Source: Chromera velia (taxonomy: Eukaryota > Sar > Chromeraceae). Taken from it: 29,073 nucleotides of DNA. The position numbers and the translations under genes are program-made. The stretch is from positions 1 through 29,073 of the forward strand of contig JAHBMJ010000179.1 of the NCBI GenBank assembly GCA_018398765.1, read 5' to 3'. Below the pieces are notes generated by a model, which made no database searches, was not told the origin of the DNA, and saw only the letters and a list, made by a program, of their open reading frames with translations. Shown piece by piece: positions 11,188-20,035 of this stretch; position 1 is the first letter of the stretch, and the number at the start of each line of letters is the position of its first letter.

Positions 11188-12231
11188 GGAGAAAGTGAAA
11201 GGCTCGGTTTTTGATCAGAAAGCAGGAGGAAAACAGACAGGAGGCAAGGCAGTTTTTTTTTGTTTCATTAATGGCATCAGTAACATGAAAAAAGAAATGA
11301 TGGTGAGAAAGACGGAGAGAAAGAGAAAGAAATGCATTTCAGCATGCAGACGCGCATGCAGAGTTTTCCCCTGCCTCGCTCCGGTATCCCGTCTCTTCCT
11401 TTCAGAGGCAGCGAGATGAGGCACAAAATGCGTCAATGGACTTGCGTGGACCGAACGTGTGTTCTTTCCACTGGCTGGTTTCTTCGTTTGCCTGCCGGCT
11501 AGTCTGTGTCCTGTTGCCTGCCTCATTGCCATCAGATAGGTTTCAGTTGGGTCGGAGGACGGCAGCTGAATTCATTCGTTTCTTAATTCTTTCTCTCTGT
11601 CTCTCTCTTTCCTTGTACCGTTGTCCGATAGAATTAAAGCGCAGGCAAGAGAAGGACAAGTCAGTCAGTAAGTAGAAAGAAGGAAAGGAAGAACCAACCG
11701 CTCCGACAGACCTGCGCAGGGTTGAGGAGTGAATCGTTTGTTTCTTCGTTTTGACATGCTGTCTCACCCTCATGTCCGCTTGCGCACCCATCGATGGATC
11801 GATCGTTGTTCGGGAGGTCCCGTTCGATTTTGTGATTAGGAAAGGATTTCTCCCCTCCTTCACTTCTACTCTCTTTCCCTTCTACAGAAGATGAGCCGAT
11901 TCAGCAAAGCAGACTGCCACTCAATGAAAAAAAGGGAAAGCCGACTGTGCTTGAGAACGGAAAACTTCTGTCTCTTCTAAGGAAAGGAGGGAGAGTGGGA
12001 CGCAAAGAAAAAATAAATGCAGAAGGAATCAGCAGAAGGAGTTAACCAAAGAGGTGGAGAAAAACATGTCGTCTCTCATCTGCCAAATGCGACTACGCAC
12101 TTGCTCCGTTCTCTATGTACACTCAATCTTCGGGCAGATCACGGGAGCATACGTGCAAAGGAAGTAGAAGGAGCTTGCATAGGGGTGTCAGGGTGGGAGG
12201 TTTCACTTCGCTTCGCCTCTATCCTTCATTC

Positions 12232-12270
12232 GGATGAGTCCTGTCTGTGGGCAGGCGCGGGGACTCCTCC
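12232..12270 (+). repeat. Hairpin family, copy 1
   Basis: The shared core lies at 12240-12264 and contains CTGTGGGCAGGCGCGGGG. The inner stem pairs CTG/CAG around TGGG. The outer stem pairs GAGTCC (12236-12241) with GGACTC (12261-12266), then GGA (12232-12234) with TCC (12268-12270) across a one-base mismatch. A competing outer pairing, GCAT (12177-12180) with ATGC (12279-12282) plus the adjoining G-rich and C-rich runs, is also possible. Confidence 0.65.
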
Positions 12271-12511
12271 AGCCCCCCATGCTTCCCTTCCATTCCATTC
12301 ACTTGCATGCGGTTCGTTCAGAACGAAAGGAAGGCGTGGGGCATGAGAAAGGAGACTTGATGTGAAAGCCAGCAAGATGCAGTTGGTTGGGGTCGAAGGA
12401 AGGAAGGAGACGAGAGAAGAAGGAGCAGAGAAAGAAAACAAAAAACAAGAGAAGAGCAAGAAAAAGAAAGAGAATGAAGGAAAGGAAAGGAGAGGAACGG
12501 AGAGGAGACAG

Positions 12512-12568
12512 GGGAAGGCGGCCAGACGATCCTGTCTGTGGGCGGGCGCGGGGACGTTCTGGCTTCCC
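12512..12568 (+). repeat. Hairpin family, copy 2
   Basis: The shared core is at 12531-12555, with GGGCGGGCG in place of GGGCAGGCG. That change keeps the inner stem through a G-T(U) pair. The arms pair TCC (12530-12532) with GGA (12552-12554), GCCAGA (12521-12526) with TCTGGC (12558-12563), and GGGAA (12512-12516) with TTCCC (12564-12568), with short internal loops. Confidence 0.65.
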
Positions 12569-12823
12569 TCCTTGCAGGAAGAAAAAAAAAAGGAGTTGAG
12601 TAGGAGAAAAAAGGAATCCGTCAGTGGATGCTGGGGTTGGGATAGCAGGGAAGGGAGGGATGGGAAGCCATTTGCGCCAACTAGGCAATGTTTCTTTTTT
12701 TTTTTATTTCCATTTTTCACCTTTTTTTTGTTATTTCTGTCCAAGTCACGCATTCATTCATGCCTGAATTGGTGTTTTTGTCTGTCTGTCAGTGGGGGCT
12801 CCTCCCTGGTTGGTTTGGGGTTC

Positions 12824-12855
12824 TTTGTGTTTGTGTTTGTGTTTGTGTTTGTGTG
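12824..12855. repeat. (TTTGTG)n short tandem repeat
   Basis: About four TTTGTG units followed by TGTG. Confidence 0.85.
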
Positions 12856-13169
12856 TCTCTTTGTGTGAGAGAGGGATTGATTTTTCAACTCTGACTTCAG
12901 CTTTAGGCAATTGCTGAAGGAAGTTTTGTTGGATTACTCGCATTTGTGAGTGAATAAAGGCCTTTTCTCACTCCTTCCGTCTCGATCTCACATCTTCGAA
13001 TCGAAGTCGAAATGTCGAATCGACGAGTCACTTGGCGGTCTGTCTCATCTTCCGCAGACAGACATGACAGGCAGGCAGGTAGAAACATAACAACACTAGG
13101 AGAGAGAGCTGCAACGAGACAAGGCGCTCGCAGTCGATTCGTCGATCGATTCGTGGGCCGGCTGAGTCT

Positions 13170-13195
13170 TTCTGTTCTGTTCTGTTCTGTTCTGT
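13170..13195. repeat. (TTCTG)n short tandem repeat
   Basis: Five TTCTG units in a row. Confidence 0.85.
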
Positions 13196-13361
13196 CTGCG
13201 GCGATTGGCACCCGCGTCGGCGCATTTATTTTCACTGGTGATTGCATGGGAGGTGACAGTGAGGGTCAACCAACAACAGAGGAAACAGAACGGAGTGGTT
13301 TTGATTTGGGAAGGCCTGAAGAGAATTGAGAAAAAGAATACGGACATGAAGAGTGAAGAAT

Positions 13362-13445
13362 AAAGGGAAAAACCGAGAGTGCAGTGCAACCACCGTCCCG
13401 TCTGTGGGCAGGCGCGGGGACCTGGTGGTGTTTTGTTTGCCCTTT
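13362..13445 (+). repeat. Hairpin family, copy 3
   Basis: The shared core is at 13397-13421. The stem pairs GTCCC (13395-13399) with GGGAC (13417-13421) and ACCACC (13389-13394) with GGTGGT (13424-13429) after a two-base bulge. Further out, AAAGGG and AAAC at 13362-13373 can pair with GTTT and CCCTTT at 13435-13445. Confidence 0.65.
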
Positions 13446-13684
13446 TTTTCGTTGCCCTACTTAGCAGTTGTTCATGCATCAGTCCTCATGTTCTTCCTTG
13501 CATACTGATTCTTTGCTCGTCTTGTCTTTGTGTCTGTGTGAGGGACAGGACTCCAGTTTCCTTTTTTCGGATCTGTAGATCGGGTGGACTTCAAACCTGC
13601 CCGTGTATTTTTTTGTGTGTGTCTTTCTTTGTTTCTTTGCATGCATGGTAAAAAAGAACGAAGGAAAGAAAAGAGAGACGGAGC

Positions 13685-13741
13685 CTCCTCTTTGCCGTCG
13701 TCCCGTCTGTGGGCAGGCGCGGGGACACGCGAAAGAAGGAG
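13685..13741 (+). repeat. Hairpin family, copy 4
   Basis: The shared core at 13702-13726 is identical to copy 3. The stem pairs GTCCC (13700-13704) with GGGAC (13722-13726), TTT (13691-13693) with AAG (13733-13735, one wobble), and CTCCT (13685-13689) with AGGAG (13737-13741), around a larger internal loop. Confidence 0.6.
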
Positions 13742-14905
13742 ACATGCAAGAATGGGACTTGAAACGAACATAAACCGACACGCACGTCCTCTTTCTCTTC
13801 CCCGTCGTTCTCTTCCTCCCTCCCTTCATTTACCCAGACACACATACAGTCGTTGACTGATTGAATGAGGTGATTGCTTAGTGATTGCTTCGTGTTCACA
13901 TTTTTCTTTTTTGCTTCGTCAACCCACGGGTCTTTGGACGTGAATTGTGTGTGTGGTTTTTGCCACCCGTTTGTCTCTCTCTGTCGTTTTGTGTCTTCTC
14001 TTCTCTGTCTTTTGTCGTTCTTTCCCCCTTTGCAGTAGAGTCTTCTCTCCTCTACTGTTGGTCGTTTCCTATCCCTGCTTCGCCCCCTCTTCCTTTGAAT
14101 TCTTACCTGCCTGTCTGTTGGATGAAAAGCCGAAAAGAAAAAGCCAAACAGAAAGAAATGTCGGGGCGGGAGTGGTCCCTCATTCTTGGAGTCAAGTTCA
14201 GGTTCAGTTGAAATGGATGACATGCACTCGCACGCAATCTCATTTTTCCCCTTTTCGCTGCGACTGGTGCCAACCGACTCCTCTTCTTTCATGTTCATGG
14301 GGTCATGTCGTTTCCTTCCTCAGAGTCTGCACGTGCTGGGGAGACAGACGTGTGGAGTTCTTCGATCGAAGCGGTGGAGTTGACTGAAGTTGAGAAATGC
14401 ACAGGAGAAAAGTGCAGTTTGCTTTCGCCGTCGTGTTTGCATGCTGTTGCCGTCGTGTTTGCGTGCTTCTTTCTTGTTTTGACGACAGTCGGATCCGATC
14501 TTCTTCCTCTTCCATGATGCAGTCAGTTTGTCTGTCTGTCTGAGTTCTTGGTTGCCTGTCCAGCGTGCAGCGTGTGCATTTTCAGTCTGACCTCACACCT
14601 TACTGGTTTGCATCGCTTCGGTTAAAATAGACAGAGTCGCCTCTCCCTCTTGACAGCTTTCCGCTGTATGGGGAAGCTCGTGGAGGGATGGAGGGAGGAT
14701 CGGTGTCCCGCTGTTTCATTTCTTCACGCATTTTCCCTCCCGCTTCCTCCTCACCCAGTCAGGCAGGCAGGTTGTCGATTCGATTGACAGTCAGTTAATC
14801 CTTTCTCTCTTTCTCACTCCCCCGTTCCCCCTCGTTCTTGAAGTGGAAGTCCGATGGGGTTGAAGTGCATGCTCCTGGCAGGTGTTCATGGATCGATGTG
14901 GTTGT

Positions 14906-14968
14906 CTTCATTCATCCATTTATTCATTCATTCATCCATTTATTCTTTCATTCATTCATTCAATCATG
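14906..14968. repeat. Imperfect (ATTC)n tandem repeat
   Basis: ATTC units with ATCC and TTTATTC variants over about 60 nt. Confidence 0.85.
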
Positions 14969-15018
14969 CACTCACGTTCATTTAGTCCAGGCGGGCAGGC
15001 AGACAGTCTGTGTCCCGA

Positions 15019-15019
15019 T

Positions 15020-15050
<31 letters not shown>

Positions 15051-15060
15051 CCTGTCTGTC
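15019..15060. repeat. (TCTG)n tandem repeat
   Basis: About ten TCTG units with one TTTG/CCTG interruption. Confidence 0.85.
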
Positions 15061-15437
15061 GTTCGATCGTGCGTTGCCACTGTTCGCTGGCTGTTGGTCT
15101 GCTGTAGAGGAAAGAGGGGAACAAAAACACAAAGAGACATCCGGGCATACCAAAACACTTCTTCTTTCATCCAGGTCCACAAAGACACAGAGGGACGAAG
15201 AGAAGTCTACTAGGCTACTCTCAGGGCCAGTCGCCCGCCGGAGGAAAGTGTATGAGACTGTTGCTGCACTGCTGCAGTCTGCAGACGCATTCCTGCATGT
15301 GCATTCTGCGACAGACACGGGGGTAAAGAAGGACTACACCCAGCTAGCTTCCAGTAAGCTGCGGGGCCTTTGAACTCCCTCTGTGTCTCTCTCCAGAAGA
15401 AGTCTCTCTGTGCTGCCTGCCTGATCGAGAAGAAGAA

Positions 15438-15508
15438 CTCTTTTGCACGCCCTTCTGCTGCTCTGACTGTGGGCAGGCGCGGGGGCCGTAGGAGTGGTGC
15501 AAAAAGAG
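15438..15508 (+). repeat. Hairpin family, copy 5 (about 71 nt, precursor-like)
   Basis: The shared core is at 15462-15486 and is the most diverged copy. The base of the stem pairs CTCTTTTGCAC (15438-15448) with GTGCAAAAAGAG (15497-15508), nearly perfect with one extra A. Above this, a stem with wobble pairs and bulges leads from TCTGCTGC to the core. Pairing stops outside these limits. The size and shape resemble a small-RNA precursor hairpin; whether it is transcribed cannot be seen. Confidence 0.65.
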
Positions 15509-16143
15509 GGGGAAAAAAAAGAAAGAACGAGCGAAAGAAAGAAAGCTGAAGACTTTTCGGAGTCTATTCCCCAATTCGACCTTCATTAACTCTGTTCATG
15601 CTTATTCGATGAAGTGCATGACAGCTGAATGCCTCGTGCGGTAGAGACAGAACACTGAGCGCGCGCGAGAGCGTTGCCGCAAAGTGCAGCATGAAGTGGT
15701 CGTCCCGCACCATGCATGCATGATCGATATGCCATCATTGTCATGCTGTTGGTCTGCTGCATGATGCATAAAAGCGGATGGAGGTGGGTGTATGGGTGCA
15801 AATCAATGAAACAATGCGTATCTTTAATTACTAGTTTAATTACTGTTAGTTGAGCTAACATTGTCTACAAATAGGCTGACAAACGGCTGATTGATTGAAC
15901 AATCGTTCAAATATCAAGCTAGCGTACTATAGCTAGCGCCACTTTTTGAAAGCTTTCAAAATTAAATTCAAACCAGAATCTAGACTAGAATTCAGAATTT
16001 CACATAAGTTTTCTTCATGACAGTGGTTAATACTAAGGTTAATGAAACTACATATACCCCGCAATATTGAGTAAATTTATATAAATGAATTTGAGCTCAT
16101 TATAATCTTCATTTATATTGAAGTAGATATTGAGCAGACCTCC
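15509..16143. other. Intergenic, becoming AT-rich
   Basis: I see no gene. The sequence turns AT-rich from about 15830. Confidence 0.4.
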
Positions 16144-16363
16144 CTGAACCTAACCACCACTTAAAAGTTCAAGCCGCATTTTTAGATAAGCTTGAAAGTC
16201 TGCGCCGCAGGCGTAGATCATTTACGGTATCTTGAAAGTAAAAGCGGCATATCTGGACAATGCCTTGACCATTTACGCCGCAAGCGTGGACGGTCTCTTG
16301 AAAAAAGATGCCACAGATAGAGATCATCCTGATTATGTTTTTTCAAGTGACATTTAGGTTCAG
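16144..16363. repeat. 220-bp block bounded by inverted repeats, with degenerate internal repeats
   Basis: CTGAACCTAA at 16144-16153 is matched by its complement TTAGGTTCAG at 16354-16363. After a four-base gap both ends continue with CACTT, or its complement. Inside, a unit with GCCGCA, a GCGTAGA/GCGTGGA box and TATCTTGAAAG or TCTCTTGAAAA is repeated roughly every 65-70 nt. This resembles a small miniature element, but I found no target-site duplication, so the class is open. Confidence 0.45.
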
Positions 16364-16461
16364 AAGGTTATTAAGCATATAAAATTAAGATGGTATACTA
16401 CCCTATTAAATTGAGGTATAAATGGAGGAAATGCGGCCCCATTTCATACTAATTTCCCAAA

Positions 16462-17049
16462 ATGGGCCAATATGTTTTGGATGACATACTCCTCAGCCCG
16501 GAAGAGTTCCGAGATGCCCTCACCCTGCGCTACCAATTTAAGGTGCAGGGAGACAAGAGGAATTGCGAGGGGTATGGGGGCAGCTGGGGGCTGCAGCATG
16601 CCCTCAATTGCAAGAGAGGAGGACATGTCAGAAAAAGACACAACGAAGTAAACCAGGCGTGGTGTGACCTGGCAGAGCTGGCATTCGCATCGGCAGTAGG
16701 AAGGGGGGAGCCAGTAGTGAGGGCAGAGGGAGAGGTACCGGGTCGACCAGCCCTCTACGGGGACTTCTCAGTGCGGGGACTCTGGGCAAGGCAGAGGCAG
16801 GCAATCCTAGAGACAAGGGTGGTTAATACCCAGGCCGCCTCCTATGCACAGGGTGACTGGCAGAAAGTTCTCATCCGGTCAGCCACGGGGAAAAAGGAGC
16901 AGTCTGCCAAGCCGTGCAGGGACAAGGGGTACGATTTCACGCCCCTCGCCAGCAATGTAGATGGGGCTCTCGAAGAGGACGGCGAGATGTTCTTAAAAAA
17001 GGTAGCGCATCTTATGAGTCTGAAGTGGGATAGGACATACAGGTAGGTA
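16462..17049 (+). mobile_element. C-terminal tail of a non-LTR retrotransposon ORF (5'-truncated)
   Basis: The 194-residue frame matches the domain that follows the reverse transcriptase in many LINE-type elements. Recognisable blocks are DDILLSPEEFRDALTLRY, HALNCKRGGHVRKRHNEV, AELAFA and EPVV, GDFSVRG, ILETRVVNTQAASY, DFTPLASNVDGALEEDG and FLKKVAHLMSLKWDR. The GDF and ETR pair fits the acidic and E-x-K/R positions of a restriction-enzyme-like nuclease fold (inference). The zinc knuckle C-x2-C-x-n-H-x3-C usual in this tail is damaged: the second Cys is Tyr (NCEGYGG). No reverse-transcriptase part precedes it and no poly-A tract follows the TAG at 17047-17049, so this is a dead fragment. The first ATG may simply be the edge of the retained piece. 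GC content is higher than in the AT-rich flank. Confidence 0.8.
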
Positions 17050-17055
17050 TGCACA

Positions 17056-17064
17056 TATATAAAG
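17056..17064 (+). promoter_or_regulatory. TATA-like box upstream of the oocyst-wall-like pseudogene
   Basis: TATATAAAG lies 218 nt before the ATG at 17282. The space between holds a GGTGCC-TGCGG-GGCACC hairpin (17102-17118) and a TTAG tandem repeat just before the ATG. The promoter role is inferred from the motif and its position only. Confidence 0.3.
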
Positions 17065-17281
17065 GTAAGAATTCAGGCAGCGCACCACAGAGCAGCCAGC
17101 GGGTGCCTGCGGGGCACCAGAAGAGAGGTGTGAAGAGTGAGCATTGAGGGAGGGGCAGCGGCAGCGGTAGCACTCAGATAGAAGGAGTGACGATCAGCCG
17201 CTCCTAACGGAAAAGGCAAGGTCGTGGGAAGACATAAAGAGCTCTTAGCTGGTAGGAGATAGTTAGTTAGTTAGTTAGAGG

Positions 17282-18498
17282 ATGCCTAACCCCTCCGGCA
17301 CTGCTGTTATTGGTGAGGGTGCTTCCATGACCTGCGCTGCTAAGACCTATGAAGATGTCCCCATGGAGTCCTACACTACCACCTCCATCTCCTACGAGTC
17401 CTCCATCGTTACTGAGACCGTCCCCAAGCTCTACAGATACAAGACCCGCACCATCACTGAGACCGCTACCACCGAGGAGGTCTTCACCGCTTATGATGAC
17501 ATCATTATAGAGGTCGAGTCTGTCAGACCCTCCACTTATACTGAGGCCATCCCCGCCCTTGTCTCTTATTCCACTGCCACTGTCTCTGAGACCGTGACTG
17601 TGTCCAATAACCACGTTGACTACATCTCTTGCTCCTCTGCCGGTTCTTCCCCTGGCGTCTTCTTCAGCAGTGCCGGTGCTTCTGGCTGCCTCTCTGAGAT
17701 GAAGTACAGAGTTGTGACCAACTTCTACACCGAGACCGTCCCCGCCATCGCTACCTACTTCACTGAGGACAGCTTCTAGACTCAGACCGTTGAGGAGACT
17801 GAGCAGGCCTACGAGACCAGAACCCTTATGGAGACTGGCCACTCCATTGCCACCTCCTACACCACCGAGTCCGTTGCCCCCAACACTCTCGTTGAGTACC
17901 AGACTACCTACCAGCCCCAGTCCTGCTCTGGCACTGGCAGCGGTTCTGGCTTCGGAAGCGGCTTTGGCTCCATGGGTGGCTTTGCTTGCGGCATGAAGAT
18001 CGTCTCTTCCACTGTCCCCATGACTGAGACGTCTCTATGATCCTAACTTATACCACTGAGACCATCTTTGAGACTGCCCACTCTGAGCAGGTGTCTGCCG
18101 TTGCCCAAAAATCCACCATGATGGTGTCTAAGATGGGCTTCCGCACTGAGACCATCTCCAAGACCGTCATTCCCACCACCACTTACCGCACTGAGTCTTC
18201 TACCACTTACTCCTGCCCCGCCGGCACTGTGGACACTGGCTCTGCCTGCGCTTCCACCGTGTCTGTTCCCGCTGAGTTTTCTTGCCCCGCCGGTTCCTCC
18301 TCCGGCTCTGCCGCTGGTGGATGCACCAAGACCACCTACACTCAGGTGACCTCCTGCCCCGAGGGCTTCACTGACACTGGCAAAAAGTACGTGGCCACTG
18401 CCTCCATCCCTGCCACCACCATGGCTGCCCCCGCCCCCAAGGGCAAGTACTCCACTCCCACTAAGCACTCCCGCCATCACGGCCACAAGCACGACTGA
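17282..18498 (+). pseudogene. Oocyst-wall-protein (COWP)-like structural protein, intronless, broken twice
   Basis: Three frames join into one protein of about 405 residues. Residues 1-165 end at an in-frame TAG (17777-17779), and translation continues in the same frame as TQTVEETEQAYETRT. At about 18030 the frame shifts: a repeated coding motif GAGACCGTC appears as GAGACGTC, a one-base loss. The N-terminal part repeats a TETVPxLxxYxT motif. The C-terminal part has CPAGTVDTGSAC, SVPAEFSCPAGSS and CPEGFTDTGKKY with SIPAT, the spacing seen in Cryptosporidium and Toxoplasma oocyst wall proteins (CPPGF, G-x-x-C, PA-x-x-x-C). One expected Cys is Tyr (GKKY). It ends HSRHHGHKHD, then TGA. No signal peptide is visible at the ATG. 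Unlike its neighbours it has no introns and has strong C-ending codon use. It could be a recent pseudogene or hold sequencing errors. Confidence 0.65.
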
Positions 18499-20035
18499 GC
18501 GCCAGGCCCAGCGCGTAGGAGCACAGAACAGAAAGCGCATGTATAAATAGGTGCGGGGTGACTAACATACTGAAGCTGTCTGGAAGCTTAGCGTACCGGA
18601 CTTTTTCGTAGGCAGATCGCAGCGTTGCTCGTGTGAAAAGCTGTGAGAGATCATGTGTCTTGCTCAATTGTGTGTCCTTATCTACTGTATATGACTATGT
18701 GTGGGCCCGATGTGTGTCCGCCGACTACGATGTGTAACGTGCTTGTGAATGTGATGAAGTTCTATGTTTTTTCTATGTTAGCCCTCAGAGAGTCTTACAG
18801 CTGTTTGACCTGCATTATACGTTGTGCATATATACATGATACTGAAACATTGTTGTGTTGACGCCTTTTTGTAAACAAAAATTCCGGTTGTAGTTGCGAG
18901 CTTGCTGCCTTAGCCCTGCATGAGTCTCTGACAACAGTACGTCAATGCAGTACCTTATTGAATGCATGATCGAGACTGTGACGAAGAATCATGCAACATT
19001 CCGCCCAGGTAAAAATTGTTGACAGGTAACATTTGTTAGTAGCTTGCAACATCATTGCCAATATAAACATAAAATTTATTTATGTTCATAAAGTAAACTT
19101 GAAGTTTATCAATTATAATAATTCTTAATATAATATGAGAAACTAAGCTCATGTAATGACAATGATATTCAGAAAGAATGAATGTTATAAAAGCTTTAAA
19201 CAATTCAACATAATTCTTTTAATTAATTAAATTGAAACAGTCAATTTGGCTAGTGTATAGGCCAATGTAGGGAAGTATTCAACTTTGTGGCAAAAGAATA
19301 TTTATATTTATCAATTAATTAGTGCTACTACTAAGTTTACTACTGTTACACCCTAGGATACCCTAGGTTACACCATGCACGGTTAGGAGGGGGGATGGTT
19401 ACCAGGTGGTAGGTGCCAGGTGGCCACTTACCTAGCCACTTACTCCTATCCGTATTAGTACAGTACTTCCCCCTTCTAAATCATAACTCATATCATTCTA
19501 ATACATTTATGGATATATTTTTTGTATTTAAAATTATAACGCATCATGTAGCACGACGAAGTGTGTCATAGTCATAGTTATTATAACGCATAAAAAAAGT
19601 TATTAATATACAAGTAGTTTTTAAGTACGTTGGGGTCACCAAAGGCTTTTTGCTTAAATTACTTAATTCAAGCACAGTTTTAGTTTAAATTTGTACAAAA
19701 ATTATAAAAATTTATCATCATCATCATCATACGCCATCGCCATCGGCCCATAATTAGGCGTCTAGCGTTTGGCAAGTCAGCATAGGCAGCTAGAGCAGGT
19801 TGAATGAACGTAGGAAGGGTAATTTCGACTGTTATACTACAGTGTCCTAGCTAGTGTACTGGTAGACGACGGACCTGACCAAATGTTGCTCACTGTCACT
19901 GCTGCCATTGCCGACATGTCGCTGAGTCAAACCGTGGATGAGTCCCTGGGGTAATTATGATATACGTTGTAATTCTTTCACCTGCCCCCTTGTGTATACT
20001 GCATGTGTAATATGGTGTGTGCCATCATCGTCTTC
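18499..20035. other. AT-rich intergenic region
   Basis: No coding exon is supported. A TATAAATAG at 18542-18550 lies just after the pseudogene. Near 19350-19440 there are short repeats (CCCTAGG twice; AGGTGG with CCACTTACCT). A TCA/ATC trinucleotide run lies at 19714-19729. The 3' end of the minus-strand gene starts at 20036. Confidence 0.45.

Larger units (their letters stand above)
11188..15437. other. Long region without a recognisable protein gene, carrying a family of hairpins
   Basis: Open frames on both strands here are short, biased in composition (poly-pyrimidine or poly-purine) and match no family. The region alternates purine-rich and pyrimidine-rich tracts and holds several short tandem repeats. 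Four of the five members of the hairpin family described separately lie here and the fifth just beyond. A non-coding transcript, or UTR and intron sequence of an unseen gene, is possible, but nothing in the sequence decides this. Confidence 0.5.

Noticed and set aside
12226-13829. Recurring peptide PxACPQTGR in minus-strand frames as a zinc-finger repeat protein
   Set aside because: The peptide is just the translated complement of the repeated GC-rich core; the flanking frames are low complexity and end at unrelated stops.
12240-15486. The five GC-rich copies as a CRISPR array
   Set aside because: Spacing is irregular (about 290, 870, 300 and 1760 nt), the flanks are not spacer-like, and the genome is eukaryotic.
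17777-17779. TAG read as an amino acid (altered code) instead of a broken gene
   Set aside because: TAG ends the J-domain protein, and TGA and TAA end other genes here; a separate frameshift in the same gene also supports decay or error.
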